A stretch of DNA of 64,000 bases from Streptomyces sp. NBC_01381 (GCF_026340305.1 NZ_JAPEPI010000001.1:3410001-3474000); one strand, 5' to 3'. Numbered from the stretch's first letter, positions 25,021 to 34,312 are shown. Made by a program: numbers and translations. Notes: generated by a model from the sequence alone, not told the origin.

Positions 25021-25156
25021 AGCTTCAACCAGTGTGCACCGCGGGTGAGTTGGGGCACGCTCAAGGTGACCGTCGCCGTGCGCACATGGCATGATCCACT
25101 TTCGCGTTACCTGTGGGTAACGCCCCCCACCCCCCCAATCCAAAGGTCACACCTAC

Positions 25157-26554
25157 GTGCGCACGCTCTCCAGACGCCTCCTGCTCCCCGGCCTGACCGC
25201 CCTCGCGCTCGCCGCCACCGGCTGCTCCTCGACGCCGGACACGAACGCGGCCGAGCCCGAAAGCAGCAGCACCGCCACCACGCCGACAGCCGACGGCACC
25301 CGGCGGCTCGACGTGGACGCCGCGCCGCAGGCGTCGCCCGCGCCGACCGCCGTGGCCCGCGCCCATACCGGCAAGGGCCGTCCCGAGAAGTCCTCGCTGA
25401 AGGTGGCCTCGTACGACAAGACGAGCCGACAGGCAGTCATATCCACGGCCCCGCAGCGGCACACCGCCACGCCGGGCCACTCCGCCGCGCCTGACAAGCC
25501 CGTCGCCGTCGGCGACATCATCGCCAGCGCGCCGGCGCACGGCGCTCCCAACGGCCTGCTCGCCAAGGTCACCGAGGTCGTGGGGGAGACCGACCGCGGC
25601 ACCGAGGTGAAGACTGCCTCCACGACGCTGGCCTCCGTCCTCCAGGACGACAAGGCCGATGGCAAGGTCCCGGTCGACCCGTCGTCGGTCACGGTCGAGC
25701 CTCTGACCAAGGGCGTCAGCTTCTCCTGGGCAAAGAGCCAGGGCGTGCGTTTCGGGCCCAAGGGCGCAAAGCTCCCCCTCGGTAATCTGCGGCTCGACGT
25801 GAACGCCTCGGTGGATACCGCCAAGGACGCCCCAGCCTCGGCCGGTGCCTCCGTCTCCGGCTTCGTCCAGCTCGCCCCCGAGGTCGAGTTCTCCTACGAG
25901 GGCAACAAGGACGGCGGCTTCGCTCCGAGCTCCGCCTTCCTCGGCATGAGCGGTGACTGGTCCTCGCGGTGGGCGCTCAAGGGCCGCGCCGCCGCGAGCA
26001 CCGGGGAGCCCAAGCGGATCCCGTTCGCCAAACTGCACAGCACCCCCGTCATCCAGGTCGGCCCGGTGCCCGTCGTCGTCAACCTCGACCTGACCTGCTA
26101 CATCCAGGTGGAGGCCGACGGCCACGTCACGCTCGACGTCCAGCAGGACGTCAAGGGCGACTTCCGGGTCGGCGGCAGTTACGCCTCGGGCAAGGGCTGG
26201 GCCCCGGTCGGCACGTCGGCCGTGCACAGCACCCCGGTGAACGCGAGCGTCACCGCCGCCGGGCGCGTCAAGGGCGCTCTCGGCGCGGAGGCCTCCGTCG
26301 GCCTGTACGGGGCCGTGGGTGTCACCGCCGACTTCGCCCCGTATCTACGCGGCGAGGCCGACGCCAAGGCGACCGCGTCCAGCGACGGCAAGACCTCGGT
26401 GACCGGCGCCTGGGCGCTGTACGGCGGCTTCGACTTGAGCGGCCAACTCCACTTCCGGCTCGCCCTGTTCGGTACGCCGATCATCGAGCACCGCATCCCG
26501 CTGGGCACCCTCAACCGCGAGTGGCGGCTCGCGAGCGGGCACTCCGGACGATAA
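25157..26554 (+). CDS. Secreted lipoprotein of unknown function
   Basis: 465 residues from a GTG start. A basic N region and hydrophobic core end in a lipobox (ALAATGC, Cys at about residue 23), so the protein should be lipid-anchored outside the membrane. A Ser/Thr/Ala/Pro-rich linker follows (to about 120). Residues of about 120-460 are beta-strand-rich with alternating polar and hydrophobic runs (VSGFVQLAPEVEFSYEG, LHFRLALFGTPII). I do not recognise the family. It stands alone between the mobile-element remnants and the comB-like gene. No ribosome-binding site is clear in front of the GTG (preceded by AAAGGTCACACCTAC). Confidence 0.75.
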   Translation: MRTLSRRLLLPGLTALALAATGCSSTPDTNAAEPESSSTATTPTADGTRRLDVDAAPQASPAPTAVARAHTGKGRPEKSSLKVASYDKTSRQAVISTAPQRHTATPGHSAAPDKPVAVGDIIASAPAHGAPNGLLAKVTEVVGETDRGTEVKTASTTLASVLQDDKADGKVPVDPSSVTVEPLTKGVSFSWAKSQGVRFGPKGAKLPLGNLRLDVNASVDTAKDAPASAGASVSGFVQLAPEVEFSYEGNKDGGFAPSSAFLGMSGDWSSRWALKGRAAASTGEPKRIPFAKLHSTPVIQVGPVPVVVNLDLTCYIQVEADGHVTLDVQQDVKGDFRVGGSYASGKGWAPVGTSAVHSTPVNASVTAAGRVKGALGAEASVGLYGAVGVTADFAPYLRGEADAKATASSDGKTSVTGAWALYGGFDLSGQLHFRLALFGTPIIEHRIPLGTLNREWRLASGHSGR

Positions 26555-26696
26555 CCGGGCGCGGACTCCGCCACCGTGGCCAGTGATGGATGGGCGGCGC
26601 CCGTGCGCGTTGACATCCGCCCAGGGATCGATTAGGCCCAACTGGCCAGCAGCCGTCGCGTCACGCGTGCGGTCAACTCGCAGCCGGAGGAGTCGT

Positions 26697-27485
26697 ATGC
26701 CCCGCAACGTCGCCCTGTTCGCCGCCGACTGGTGGGCCCAGGCCGGGTACGGGGTGCGGTTCGAGTGGGGACCCGAAGGGGCGCGGCGACTGATGGCGGG
26801 CGGGGATGTGGCGTGCCTGGTCGTAGTGGACGTGCTGTCGTTCACGACCGCGGTGTCGGTCGCGGTGGACGCCGGGACACGGGTCTTCCCGTACGCGTGG
26901 CGGGACGAGAGCGCGGTGGCGTACGCGGCGGACCGGGGCGCCGTGCTGGCGGTGGGACGGCGCGCGGTGACGCCCGATACGCCGTGGTCGCTCTCCCCCG
27001 CCGCGCTGCGCCGGGCACCCTTCGCGTCCCGCCTGGTGCTGCCCTCGCCCAATGGGTCCGCGATCGCGGCGGCGGCGTCGGAGGCGGGCGGGGTGGTGGT
27101 CGCCGGATGCCTCAGGAACGCGGCGGCGGTGGGCGGTTGGCTGGCCCGGGAGGGCTTCGGCACCACTGACCGGCCGGTCGCGGTGGTCGCCTCCGGCGAG
27201 CGGTGGGAGGACGGGAGCCTGCGGCCCGCGCTGGAGGACGCGCTGGGGGCGGGGGCGGTGATCTCCGCTCTGGGCGGGGGGCGTCTTTCGCCGGAGGCGG
27301 AGGTGGCGGCGGGCGGGTACGCGTCGTGCGGGGACGTCGCGGTGGCGGTGGCGGAGTGTGCGTCGGGGCGAGAGCTGGCGGCGGGCGGCTTCGCCGGGGA
27401 TGTGGCGGTGGCGGTGGAGCGGGATGCGTCGAGGGTGGTGCCGGTGCTGGTGGACGGCGCTTTCTCTTCCCCGCTGTGTCCATGA
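26697..27485 (+). CDS. 2-phosphosulfolactate phosphatase (ComB) family protein
   Basis: 262 residues with ComB features: VVVDVLSFTTAVSVAVDAG, LPSPNGSAIA and VVASGERWEDGSLRP. In archaea ComB dephosphorylates 2-phosphosulfolactate in coenzyme M synthesis. Actinobacteria have ComB-like proteins without that pathway, so the substrate here is open. The start ATG 26697 has GGAGG 6 bp upstream. It converges on the cobalamin cluster across a repeat-filled spacer. Confidence 0.8.
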   Translation: MPRNVALFAADWWAQAGYGVRFEWGPEGARRLMAGGDVACLVVVDVLSFTTAVSVAVDAGTRVFPYAWRDESAVAYAADRGAVLAVGRRAVTPDTPWSLSPAALRRAPFASRLVLPSPNGSAIAAAASEAGGVVVAGCLRNAAAVGGWLAREGFGTTDRPVAVVASGERWEDGSLRPALEDALGAGAVISALGGGRLSPEAEVAAGGYASCGDVAVAVAECASGRELAAGGFAGDVAVAVERDASRVVPVLVDGAFSSPLCP

Positions 27486-27504
27486 ACGCGCTCCGCCCGC
27501 GGGC

Positions 27505-27780
27505 GCCCCTTCCCGAAATCTTCCGGCTGCGCCGGCCGCGAGGTGGCCGTGGATCACCGCCTCCGGCGAGTTCGTCCTCAAACTCCCCCAAGCTCCTAAA
27601 GAGCAGGGGGGACCCCCTCGACGGGCTGGAAGGTCTGTGGCCGGGCTGGAAGCCCTGTTGACGGGTGGGCGGGCAACTTCGGGGCAATCGGGAAGGGGGT
27701 CCCCCCTGCTCATTAAGAGCTTGGGGGAGGGCGGGAAAGATCCGCCGCGAAGCGGCGGTCTTGCCCGGCCTCGGGAAGGG
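27505..27780 (-). repeat. Dispersed intergenic repeat, family 1, copy B (inverted)
   Basis: The same modules as copy A occur in reverse order and on the other strand: CTTCCCGAAATCTTCCGGCT first, AAGCTCCTAAAGAGCAGG in the middle, and GATCCGCCGCGAAGCGGCGG last. An extra internal block of CGGGCTGGAAG direct repeats lies at about 27620-27660. It fills the 296-bp gap between the convergent comB-like and cobC-like genes. No gene is visible. Confidence 0.8.
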
Positions 27781-27781
27781 G

Positions 27782-28864
27782 TCAGCCCCCCAGCACCGAC
27801 CCCAACGCCGCCAAGAACCGATCCGTCGTCCCCCGGTCACGGACCGCGACCCGTAGCCACTCCGCGCCCAGGCCAGGGAACGTGTCGCCGCGTCGCACGG
27901 CGAAGCCACGCTCCCGCAGCGTGGAGCGCACCGCGGCGGCCCCCGGCACCCGGATCAGGACGAACGGTCCCTCCGCCGCCGGAACGGCCCGCACCCCGCC
28001 GGAGGCGAACTCCGCGAGCCCCGCGAGGAGATGGGCCCGGTCGGCGGCGATCAGGGAAGCCGCGTCCGCCGCCTCGGCCAAGGCGGCGGACGCCACGCAC
28101 GCCTCCGCCGCCGCCAGCGCCGGCGAGGACACCGGCCACAGCGGCTGCGCCCCCGCCAGTGTCGCGATCGTCTCCGGGTCGGAGAGGACGTAACCGATCC
28201 GTAGTCCGGCCAGGCCCCACGTCTTGGTGAGGCTGCGCAGGACGACGAGTCCGGGTACGTCCGTACGGCCGGCCAGCGCTTCCCGTTCACCCGGCACCGC
28301 GTCCATGAAGGCCTCGTCCACCACCAACACCCGCCCGGGACGGGCGAGTTCGGTGATGGACGCGGCCGGGTGCAGTACCGACGTCGGGTTGGTCGGGTTG
28401 CCGATCACCACCAGGTCGGCCGACTCCGGCACCACCGCCGGGTCAAGCCTGAACCCTTCGGACTCCCGCAGCAGCCCCCGGCCCACCACATGCCCCGCAT
28501 CCCGTAGAGCCGCCTCGGGCTCGGTGAACTGCGGGTGCACGACCACCGGCTGACGGACCTTCAGGGCCCGCGCGAGGAGTACGAACGCCTCCGCCGCGCC
28601 CGATGTGAGCAGCACCCGGTCCGGTGACACACCGTGCCGCGCCGCCACCGCGGCCCGCGCCGACCGCCCGTCCGGATACGCGGCCAGGCCGTCGAGCGAG
28701 GCGGCGATGTGCCGCTTCAGCCAGTCGGGCGGGGTGTTCGCGCGGACGTTGACCGCGAGGTCGGTGAGGCCGGCGGCGCCCCGGACCTCGGCATCCCCGT
28801 GATGCCGCAGGTCCAGTTCGCCGTCGTACCCGGTGTCGGTCTCAGGCTCAGTGGGAGTGCGCAT
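27782..28864 (-). CDS. cobC: Class I/II aminotransferase, CobC/threonine-phosphate decarboxylase-like
   Basis: A 360-residue fold-type I PLP enzyme of the group annotated in actinobacteria as Rv2231c-like and related to CobC/CobD. They make the aminopropanol phosphate for the nucleotide loop of cobalamin. Seen: YPDGRSARAAVAARHG, VVIGNPTNPTSVL, and the lysine in RSLTKTWGLAGLRIGY. I use the ATG at 28864, which overlaps the end of cbiX by 17 bp; the longer frame to 28915 is the His-tail codons read in another frame. Last gene of the cobalamin run. Threonine-phosphate decarboxylase activity is plausible but not proven by motif alone. Confidence 0.75.
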   Translation of the reverse strand: MRTPTEPETDTGYDGELDLRHHGDAEVRGAAGLTDLAVNVRANTPPDWLKRHIAASLDGLAAYPDGRSARAAVAARHGVSPDRVLLTSGAAEAFVLLARALKVRQPVVVHPQFTEPEAALRDAGHVVGRGLLRESEGFRLDPAVVPESADLVVIGNPTNPTSVLHPAASITELARPGRVLVVDEAFMDAVPGEREALAGRTDVPGLVVLRSLTKTWGLAGLRIGYVLSDPETIATLAGAQPLWPVSSPALAAAEACVASAALAEAADAASLIAADRAHLLAGLAEFASGGVRAVPAAEGPFVLIRVPGAAAVRSTLRERGFAVRRGDTFPGLGAEWLRVAVRDRGTTDRFLAALGSVLGG

Positions 28865-29792
28865 GGGACCCGTGGTGGTGACCGTGTCCGTGCCCATGTC
28901 CGTGCCCGTGCCCATGGTCCCCGTCGTCGTCCGGGTGGAAGTGCGGCTGCTGCGGCAGGCCCACCTTGTCCTCGAAGCCGGGCAGCGCGATGCGGTAGAC
29001 GCAGGAGTCGCAGTTCATCCGGAGGTCGCCCTTGACCGCCTCCCGGTAGCGCTCCATGACGAGGTCGAGCAGCTCCTCCTCGGGGCCGATCACATCCGCC
29101 GAGAGCACCTCGACCTCGGGGTGCGCCGCCGCCCAGCCGTCCGTCTGCTGGCGGACCCGGTCCGGCAGGATGCCGGTGAAGAGGAAGTAGGGCAGGACCA
29201 CGATCCGCTTCGCGCCAAGCCGTACGCAGCGGTCGAGGCCCGACGGCACGTCCGGCGCCGCGAGCGAGACGAACGCCGTCTCCACGCCCGCGTAACCGCG
29301 CCCCTCCCACAGCAGCCGCGCCGCCTTGTGCACCTCGGCGTTGGCGTCCGGGTCGGTCGAACCGCGGCCGACGAGCAGCACCGTCACGTCCGCGCGGTCC
29401 TCGGGCGTGCGCGCCGCGCCGCCGAGCGCCTCGTCCAGGCGGCGCTCCAGGACCTTCAGGAGCGAGGGGTGCGGGCCGAGCGGGCGGCCGTAGGTGTAGG
29501 AGATGCCGGGGTGGCGCTCCTTCTCACGGGTGAGCGCCGCAGGGATGTCCCCCTTGGCGTGCCCGGCCGACACCAGCATCAGCGGGACGGCGGCGAAGCG
29601 TTTGACGCCCCGCTCCACCAGGTCGGTGACCGCGTCGCCCAGCGGCGGCGGCGACAGCTCGATGAAGCCGCCGGCGACCGGGAGTTCGGGGTTGCGGCGG
29701 GCGAGTTCCTGCACGAAGTCCCGGAACGCTGCGGCCCCGGCCTCGTCGCGGGTGCCGTGGCCGGCGATGAGCAGTGCGGGCGGGGTGGTCAC
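28848..29792 (-). CDS. cbiX: Sirohydrochlorin chelatase CbiX with MxCxxC motif and His-rich tail
   Basis: 314 residues: a CbiX domain duplicated from the small form (GHGTRDEAG at 11-19 with H12; SAGHAKGDIPA with H78; RGSTDPDANAEVHKAARL). Then MNCDSC at 259-264 and a tail with some 16 histidines (GHGHGHGHGH type, 294-314). Long CbiX proteins such as that of Bacillus megaterium have this MxCxxC/His-rich end, reported to hold an Fe-S cluster and to bind metal. The family inserts Co2+ or Fe2+ into sirohydrochlorin. The GTG start at 29792 has GAGGAG upstream and overlaps cobH. Confidence 0.92.
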   Translation of the reverse strand: MTTPPALLIAGHGTRDEAGAAAFRDFVQELARRNPELPVAGGFIELSPPPLGDAVTDLVERGVKRFAAVPLMLVSAGHAKGDIPAALTREKERHPGISYTYGRPLGPHPSLLKVLERRLDEALGGAARTPEDRADVTVLLVGRGSTDPDANAEVHKAARLLWEGRGYAGVETAFVSLAAPDVPSGLDRCVRLGAKRIVVLPYFLFTGILPDRVRQQTDGWAAAHPEVEVLSADVIGPEEELLDLVMERYREAVKGDLRMNCDSCVYRIALPGFEDKVGLPQQPHFHPDDDGDHGHGHGHGHGHGHHHGSHAHSH

Positions 29793-30430
29793 GGGGACTC
29801 CTCGGTTGTTGCGGGTGCTTCGTAAGACTTCGACTGCGAGTGCGGTGTCGACTTCGGCGACGGCGCGGGGTGGTACAGGAGCGCGTTCAGCGCGGCCGCC
29901 GCGACCGCCGAACCGCCCTTCTCCGAGACATTGCTGACGGCGGGAAGGCCGCTCTCGCGCAGCGCCGCCTTGGACTCGGCGGCACCGACGAAGCCGACGG
30001 GCAGGCCGATCACCAGGGCGGGCGCCGCGTCGAGCACGAGCAGTTCCTCCAGGGCGGTCGGCGCGCAGCCGATCACCCAGAGCGCCCCGGGGCCCACTTC
30101 CTCGTACGCGAGACGGATCGCGTGGGCCGAACGGGTAAGGCCGGGGCCCGACTTGGCGTCCTTCAAACGACACACCGTCTGCCGCTTCGTGATGCCCGCC
30201 GCGACCATCTCCACGTCGGTGACCACGGGCGCACCCGCGTGCAGCGCCGCGTGGGCCGCCACGAGGGCGTCCTCGTCGGTGACGAGGTCCGTCGCGTACT
30301 CCAGGTCGGCGGCGGAGTGGATGACGCGCTCCACGACCGCCCGGGTCAGCGGCGCGAAGTGCGAGGTGTCCAGGCGGGCCCGGAGCCGCCGGAACGACTC
30401 CTGCTCGATGGGGTGGACGACACGGGTCAC
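29789..30430 (-). CDS. cobH: Precorrin-8X methylmutase
   Basis: Moves a methyl group from C-11 to C-12, turning precorrin-8X into hydrogenobyrinate (CobH/CbiC). 213 residues with catalytic histidine H38 in VERVIHSAADLEY, the loop DVEMVAAGI and the conserved GLPVGFVGAAESK. The C-terminal 20 residues are a Ser/Pro-rich extension. GTG start; it overlaps cobJ upstream and cbiX downstream by 4 bp each, so all three are co-translated. Confidence 0.95.
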   Translation of the reverse strand: MTRVVHPIEQESFRRLRARLDTSHFAPLTRAVVERVIHSAADLEYATDLVTDEDALVAAHAALHAGAPVVTDVEMVAAGITKRQTVCRLKDAKSGPGLTRSAHAIRLAYEEVGPGALWVIGCAPTALEELLVLDAAPALVIGLPVGFVGAAESKAALRESGLPAVSNVSEKGGSAVAAAALNALLYHPAPSPKSTPHSQSKSYEAPATTEESP

Positions 30431-32223
30431 TTGGACACCTCCGAAGGGTCGGCCGACTGGTCCGCGTGCTGCCAGCGGTAACCGCGCGGAGTCACCATGC
30501 GGCCCGCGATCTCACGGGTCGCGGTGTTGCCGACCGTCACGACCGTCATCATGTCGACGACTCCCGGGTCGAGTTCGCCGATCGTGCTCAGGCGCGCGGA
30601 CTCGTCCGGGCGCGAGGCATTGCGTACGACACCGACCGGCGTCGTCGGCTCCCGGTGCTCGGCGAGGATCGACAGGGCCTTCGGCAGCTGCCAGTCGCGG
30701 CCCCGGCTGCGCGGGTTGTAGAAGGTGACGATGATGTCCGCCTCGGCCGCCGCGCGCACCCGGCGCTCGATGACCTCCCACGGAGTGTGCAGGTCGGAGA
30801 GGCTGATGGACACGTGGTCGTGGCCGAGCGGCGCGCCCAGTATCGCCGCCGCCGCGAGCGCGGCCGTCACACCGGGTACGCCGATGACGTCGATGTCGTC
30901 GCTCGCCTCGGCAAGGGCGGGCGAGGCCATGGCGTACACGCCCGCGTCGCCCGAACCGATCAGCGCGACCGCCTGCCCCTTCTGCGCCTCCGCGACAGCG
31001 GTACGCGCCCGCTCCTCCTCGGCGCCGAGCCCCGACTCGATGATGACCGTGCCGGGGCGAAGGAGGTCCCGGATCTGGTCGACGTACTGGTCGAGACCGA
31101 CCAGGACCGAGGCCCTGCGCAGCTCTTCGCGGGCGCGCGGCGTCAGCAGGTCCCGTGCGCCGGGACCGAGCCCGACGACCGCGAGCCGTCCGCGCGGCTT
31201 CCGCCGCACGACGGCACAGGTGGCCATCGGCGCACGGCCCTCGGGCGCCGACTTCCGCTTGGGCACGAGGAGTTCACCGCCGCCGCGCAGTGCGGCGGCC
31301 TCCGCGACGGAGGGCGTACCGACGGCGGCGAGCGGCGCGTCGGACGGGTTCGGCACGTCGACCCCGGCCAACTCGTCGGCCGCGTACGTCACGACCGGCA
31401 CCCCGAGCCGCGCGGCGGCCTCGACGATGCCGGGTTCGTCGGCCTTCGCGTCGACGGTCGCCAGCGAGGCGACGGAAGCGGCGGAGAGCCCCGCGTCCCG
31501 CAGGGTGTCCTGAACGAGCCCGAGCACTTCTTCGACGGGCGCACCCTTGCTGGCGCCGACGCCTACGACGAGGGTGGGCGGCCGCAACACGACTTCCCTG
31601 TCCCCGAGTTCAGCGCGGCGATCGCTGACCCGGATGGTCGCCACGGTCGTCTGCCCCGGCTGTGGGCAGGCGTTCCGCACGGCGGAACGGGTGGGCACAG
31701 GCTCAACTTCGGGGCCCCGATCAAGCGACGTCACGTTAGGCGGCAACGCAGGCAGTGGGTAGCCCAACTCGTCACAGAGAGCAACGGCTTCCCCGTCCAG
31801 CACCGCACGGGTCACACCCGCAACATCCCCCTCAACCGGCAGCCCCAGCATGTCAAGACCCGGCACATCGACGGAGTCGGTGGCGGTCGTCACGACAGGC
31901 AAGGCCCGCAGAACATCCCCCACCTCGTGGGCAAGGGCATTCGCACCCCCCTCATGCCCGCCCAGCAGGGCAACGGCAAACCGCCCGCCCTCATCGACGC
32001 ACACCACCCCAGGGTCGACATCCTTCCCCTGGAGCAGCGGCGCGCAGAGCCGCACCACGGCGCCCGCGGCGAGAAAGCACACCACCTGCTCGCACTCCGC
32101 GAAGGCCCGCTCCACGGCGCCCCGCACGGGCCCCTCGTACACCCGCGTCCGCGAGGGCCACGCCGCGGCGAGACGGTCGCGTGCCGCGCCGCCCGCCGCC
32201 GTGGCGGAGATCAGGCCGATCAC
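30427..32223 (-). CDS. cobJ: CbiG-CobJ fusion: cobalt-precorrin-5A hydrolase-like / precorrin-3B C17-methyltransferase
   Basis: 598 residues. The N-terminal CbiG part (about 1-340) has FLAAGAVVRLCAPLL, the segment LLGGHEGGANALAHEV, and the C-terminal CbiG domain from LVVGVGASKGAP. The CobJ methyltransferase domain (about 350-590) shows VVGLGPGARDLLTPRA, ESGLGAEEERA and VTFYNPRSRGRDWQL. CobJ methylates C-17 with ring contraction; CbiG opens the lactone in the anaerobic route. At residues of about 175-188 a 42-bp repeat element is read in frame as VPTRSAVRNACPQP. The GTG start overlaps cobL. Confidence 0.93.
   Translation of the reverse strand: MIGLISATAAGGAARDRLAAAWPSRTRVYEGPVRGAVERAFAECEQVVCFLAAGAVVRLCAPLLQGKDVDPGVVCVDEGGRFAVALLGGHEGGANALAHEVGDVLRALPVVTTATDSVDVPGLDMLGLPVEGDVAGVTRAVLDGEAVALCDELGYPLPALPPNVTSLDRGPEVEPVPTRSAVRNACPQPGQTTVATIRVSDRRAELGDREVVLRPPTLVVGVGASKGAPVEEVLGLVQDTLRDAGLSAASVASLATVDAKADEPGIVEAAARLGVPVVTYAADELAGVDVPNPSDAPLAAVGTPSVAEAAALRGGGELLVPKRKSAPEGRAPMATCAVVRRKPRGRLAVVGLGPGARDLLTPRAREELRRASVLVGLDQYVDQIRDLLRPGTVIIESGLGAEEERARTAVAEAQKGQAVALIGSGDAGVYAMASPALAEASDDIDVIGVPGVTAALAAAAILGAPLGHDHVSISLSDLHTPWEVIERRVRAAAEADIIVTFYNPRSRGRDWQLPKALSILAEHREPTTPVGVVRNASRPDESARLSTIGELDPGVVDMMTVVTVGNTATREIAGRMVTPRGYRWQHADQSADPSEVSK
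31659..31700 (-). repeat. 42-bp dispersed element within cbiG-cobJ
   Basis: Differs at one base from 45164-45205 in cobD. A 25-bp part also occurs at 15841-15865 between genes. The core is the hairpin CGTTCCGC-N-GGCGGAACG between partly repeated GTGGGCA flanks. Its length (14 codons) keeps the frame, and it is translated as VPTRSAVRNACPQP between two CbiG subdomains. Confidence 0.8.
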
Positions 32224-33491
32224 TGAACTACTCCTTCAGACAAGGGAGATGAGGGGCGGGTGCCCCACACCAGAAAGACCGGATTGGTCGCCGCGAGCCG
32301 CGACACCTCACCCGGCAGCGGCGCGAGCCGCGACGACTGCAGCAGTACGCCGTCGCAGTCGAACCCGGCACCGCTCAGCGCCGCCCGCACCGCGGGCACC
32401 CGGTCGAGCGCCGCCATGGCGACGACGACGGACCGCCGGGCCCGCCGCGCGCACGCCGTCACTATCGCGGGCAGCTCACGCCCGCCGCCGCCGATGAACA
32501 CCGCGTCCGGGTCGGCGAGATCGGACAGGACGGTGGGCGCGGCCCCATGCACGGCGTGTACGTCGACGCCGTGCGCCGCGGCGTTGGCGCGGATGCGCTC
32601 GACGCCGTCGGCGGTCTTCTCCACGGCCACGACCGCCGCGCCGAACCGCGCGCACTCCACGGCGACCGAGCCGGAGCCCGCGCCGATGTCCCACACCAGG
32701 TCGCCCAGGCGCGGTCCGAGCCGGGCGAGGGCGAGCGCCCGCACCTCGAACTTGGTGATCATCGAGTCGCGGTGGGTGAACTCGCCCTCATCCAGGGCCC
32801 ATTGGGCGGGTCCGGGCCGGGGCCCCGCGACAGTGCGCAGCGGCGCGAGGGCCCGTTCCTCGTCCAGGCAGAGCACGACACTCACCGCTGGCCCCCAGTC
32901 GCGGGCCGCGGCCTCGGCCGGCGTGACCCGTTCCACGCGCTCGTGCTCCGGGTCGCCGAGGGCGCTCGCGACGACGAGCGTGCGGGCGTCGGCGCGCCGG
33001 ACCAGCTCGGCGCCGAGTTCGGCGGGGCCGCTGCCGGGGCCGGTCAGGATGGCCACCTTGGGGTGCGCGCGGCAGGCGTTCGCGGCGGTGCGCGGATCGC
33101 GTCCGTGCGCGCTGACCACCACGGCGTCGTCCCACGGAAGCCCGACCCGCGCGAAGGCGGTGGCGACGGACGAGACACCGGGCCGGACGTCGAGCCGGTC
33201 GGACCCGAACCGCTCGGCGAGTGCCCGCACGATCCCGAAGAACCCGGGGTCCCCGGAGGCGAGCACCACGACGCCGCCGCCCTCCGCCGCCCCGTCGGCC
33301 TTCGCCAGCTGTTCCTCGATGGCGTCGAGCGCGGGGGCGAGCGGCCCCATCACCACCCGGGCCGTCCCCGGCGGCAGCCCGGCGGACTCGATGTGCCGCC
33401 GGGCGCCCACGACGAGCCCCGCGGCGCGCACCGCGTCCAGGGCGGCGGTGTCGAGCGGCGCCCCCGTCCCCGTACCGAAGACGGTGATCAC
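32220..33491 (-). CDS. cobL: Precorrin-6Y C5,15-methyltransferase (CbiE-CbiT fusion)
   Basis: 423 residues. The N-terminal CbiE domain (about 1-205; ITVFGTGTGAP, GDPGFFGIVRALAERFG) methylates C-5 and C-15. The C-terminal CbiT domain (about 235-423) has EFTHRDSMITKFEVRALAL, the SAM loop VWDIGAGSGSVAVE and FIGGGGRELPAIV, and removes the C-12 acetate carboxyl. The GTG start at 33491 overlaps the cobM stop (GTGA), and its own stop overlaps cobJ. Confidence 0.95.
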   Translation of the reverse strand: MITVFGTGTGAPLDTAALDAVRAAGLVVGARRHIESAGLPPGTARVVMGPLAPALDAIEEQLAKADGAAEGGGVVVLASGDPGFFGIVRALAERFGSDRLDVRPGVSSVATAFARVGLPWDDAVVVSAHGRDPRTAANACRAHPKVAILTGPGSGPAELGAELVRRADARTLVVASALGDPEHERVERVTPAEAAARDWGPAVSVVLCLDEERALAPLRTVAGPRPGPAQWALDEGEFTHRDSMITKFEVRALALARLGPRLGDLVWDIGAGSGSVAVECARFGAAVVAVEKTADGVERIRANAAAHGVDVHAVHGAAPTVLSDLADPDAVFIGGGGRELPAIVTACARRARRSVVVAMAALDRVPAVRAALSGAGFDCDGVLLQSSRLAPLPGEVSRLAATNPVFLVWGTRPSSPLSEGVVQ

Positions 33492-34312
33492 GATTTCGCC
33501 CTCTCCGCGCGCAACGCGGCCCGCGCCTCGGGGTCGGCCTTGCGGAAGCCGTGGAAGTGGCCCGGGTGGTAGAGGTGCGAGCGGGTGCCGTGCGCGGCGA
33601 GGGCCGGTCCGACCAGGAACAGCGTGTGCTTCCACAGGCGGTGTTCCTTGACCGTTTCCTCAAGGGTCTCGATGGTGCAGTTGAGGACGAGCTCCTCGGG
33701 CCATGTCGCCTGGTACGCGATGACGACGGGCGTGGTCGTCGGGTAGCCGCCCTCCAGGAGCTCACGCACCAGCTGGCCGCTGCGTGCCGCGGAGAGGAAC
33801 AGCGCCATCGTCGTGCCGTGCCGCGCGAACTCCCGCACCTCCTCGCCGGGCGGCATCGGCGTCTTGCCGCCGCCGAGCCGGGTGAGGATCACGGACTGCG
33901 CGACCTCGGGGATCGTCAGCTCGCGCTGCGCGATCGCCGCGACCGCCGAGAAGGACGAGACGCCCGGCACGATCTCCGTCGCCACGCCGATCCCGGCGCA
34001 CCGGTCGACCTGCTCCTGCGTGCCGCCCCACAGGGCCGGGTCGCCGGAGTGGATGCGGGCGACCTTCAGGCCCTCGGCGGCGGCGCGCTCGTACACGGCG
34101 ACGACGTCTTCGAGGGACATCGTCGCCGAGTCGAGGATCTCGGCGCCCTCGCGCGCGTGATCGAGGACGTCCGCCTGCACCAGGCTCGCCGCCCAGATGA
34201 CGACATCGGCCTCCGCGATGGCGCGTGCGGCACGGAACGTCAGCAGGTCGGCGGCGCCGGGCCCTGCCCCGACAAAGGTCACCTTGCCGGTGGTGGCTTC
34301 GGCGTCGGCCAT
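33488..34312 (-). CDS. cobM: Precorrin-4 C11-methyltransferase
   Basis: SAM-dependent methyltransferase of the corrin-ring pathway (CobM/CbiF). 274 residues with the family signature VTFVGAGPGAADLLTFRA, then ARIHSGDPALWGGTQEQVDR, the PGVSSFSAVAAIAQREL segment and LTRLGGGKTPMP. It starts the second block of cob genes, divergent from the ZIP gene. A 132-bp spacer with a tandem repeat lies between them. Confidence 0.96.
   Translation of the reverse strand: MADAEATTGKVTFVGAGPGAADLLTFRAARAIAEADVVIWAASLVQADVLDHAREGAEILDSATMSLEDVVAVYERAAAEGLKVARIHSGDPALWGGTQEQVDRCAGIGVATEIVPGVSSFSAVAAIAQRELTIPEVAQSVILTRLGGGKTPMPPGEEVREFARHGTTMALFLSAARSGQLVRELLEGGYPTTTPVVIAYQATWPEELVLNCTIETLEETVKEHRLWKHTLFLVGPALAAHGTRSHLYHPGHFHGFRKADPEARAALRAERAKS

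Noticed and set aside
24457..25143. Long minus-strand ORFs across the element region
   Set aside because: They cross both inverted-repeat elements without any family signature except one GNAT-like motif, which is reported separately as a remnant.
30466..32226. 586-codon plus-strand frame opposite cbiG-cobJ
   Set aside because: Antisense shadow. The minus strand carries intact CbiG and CobJ motifs with overlapping neighbours.
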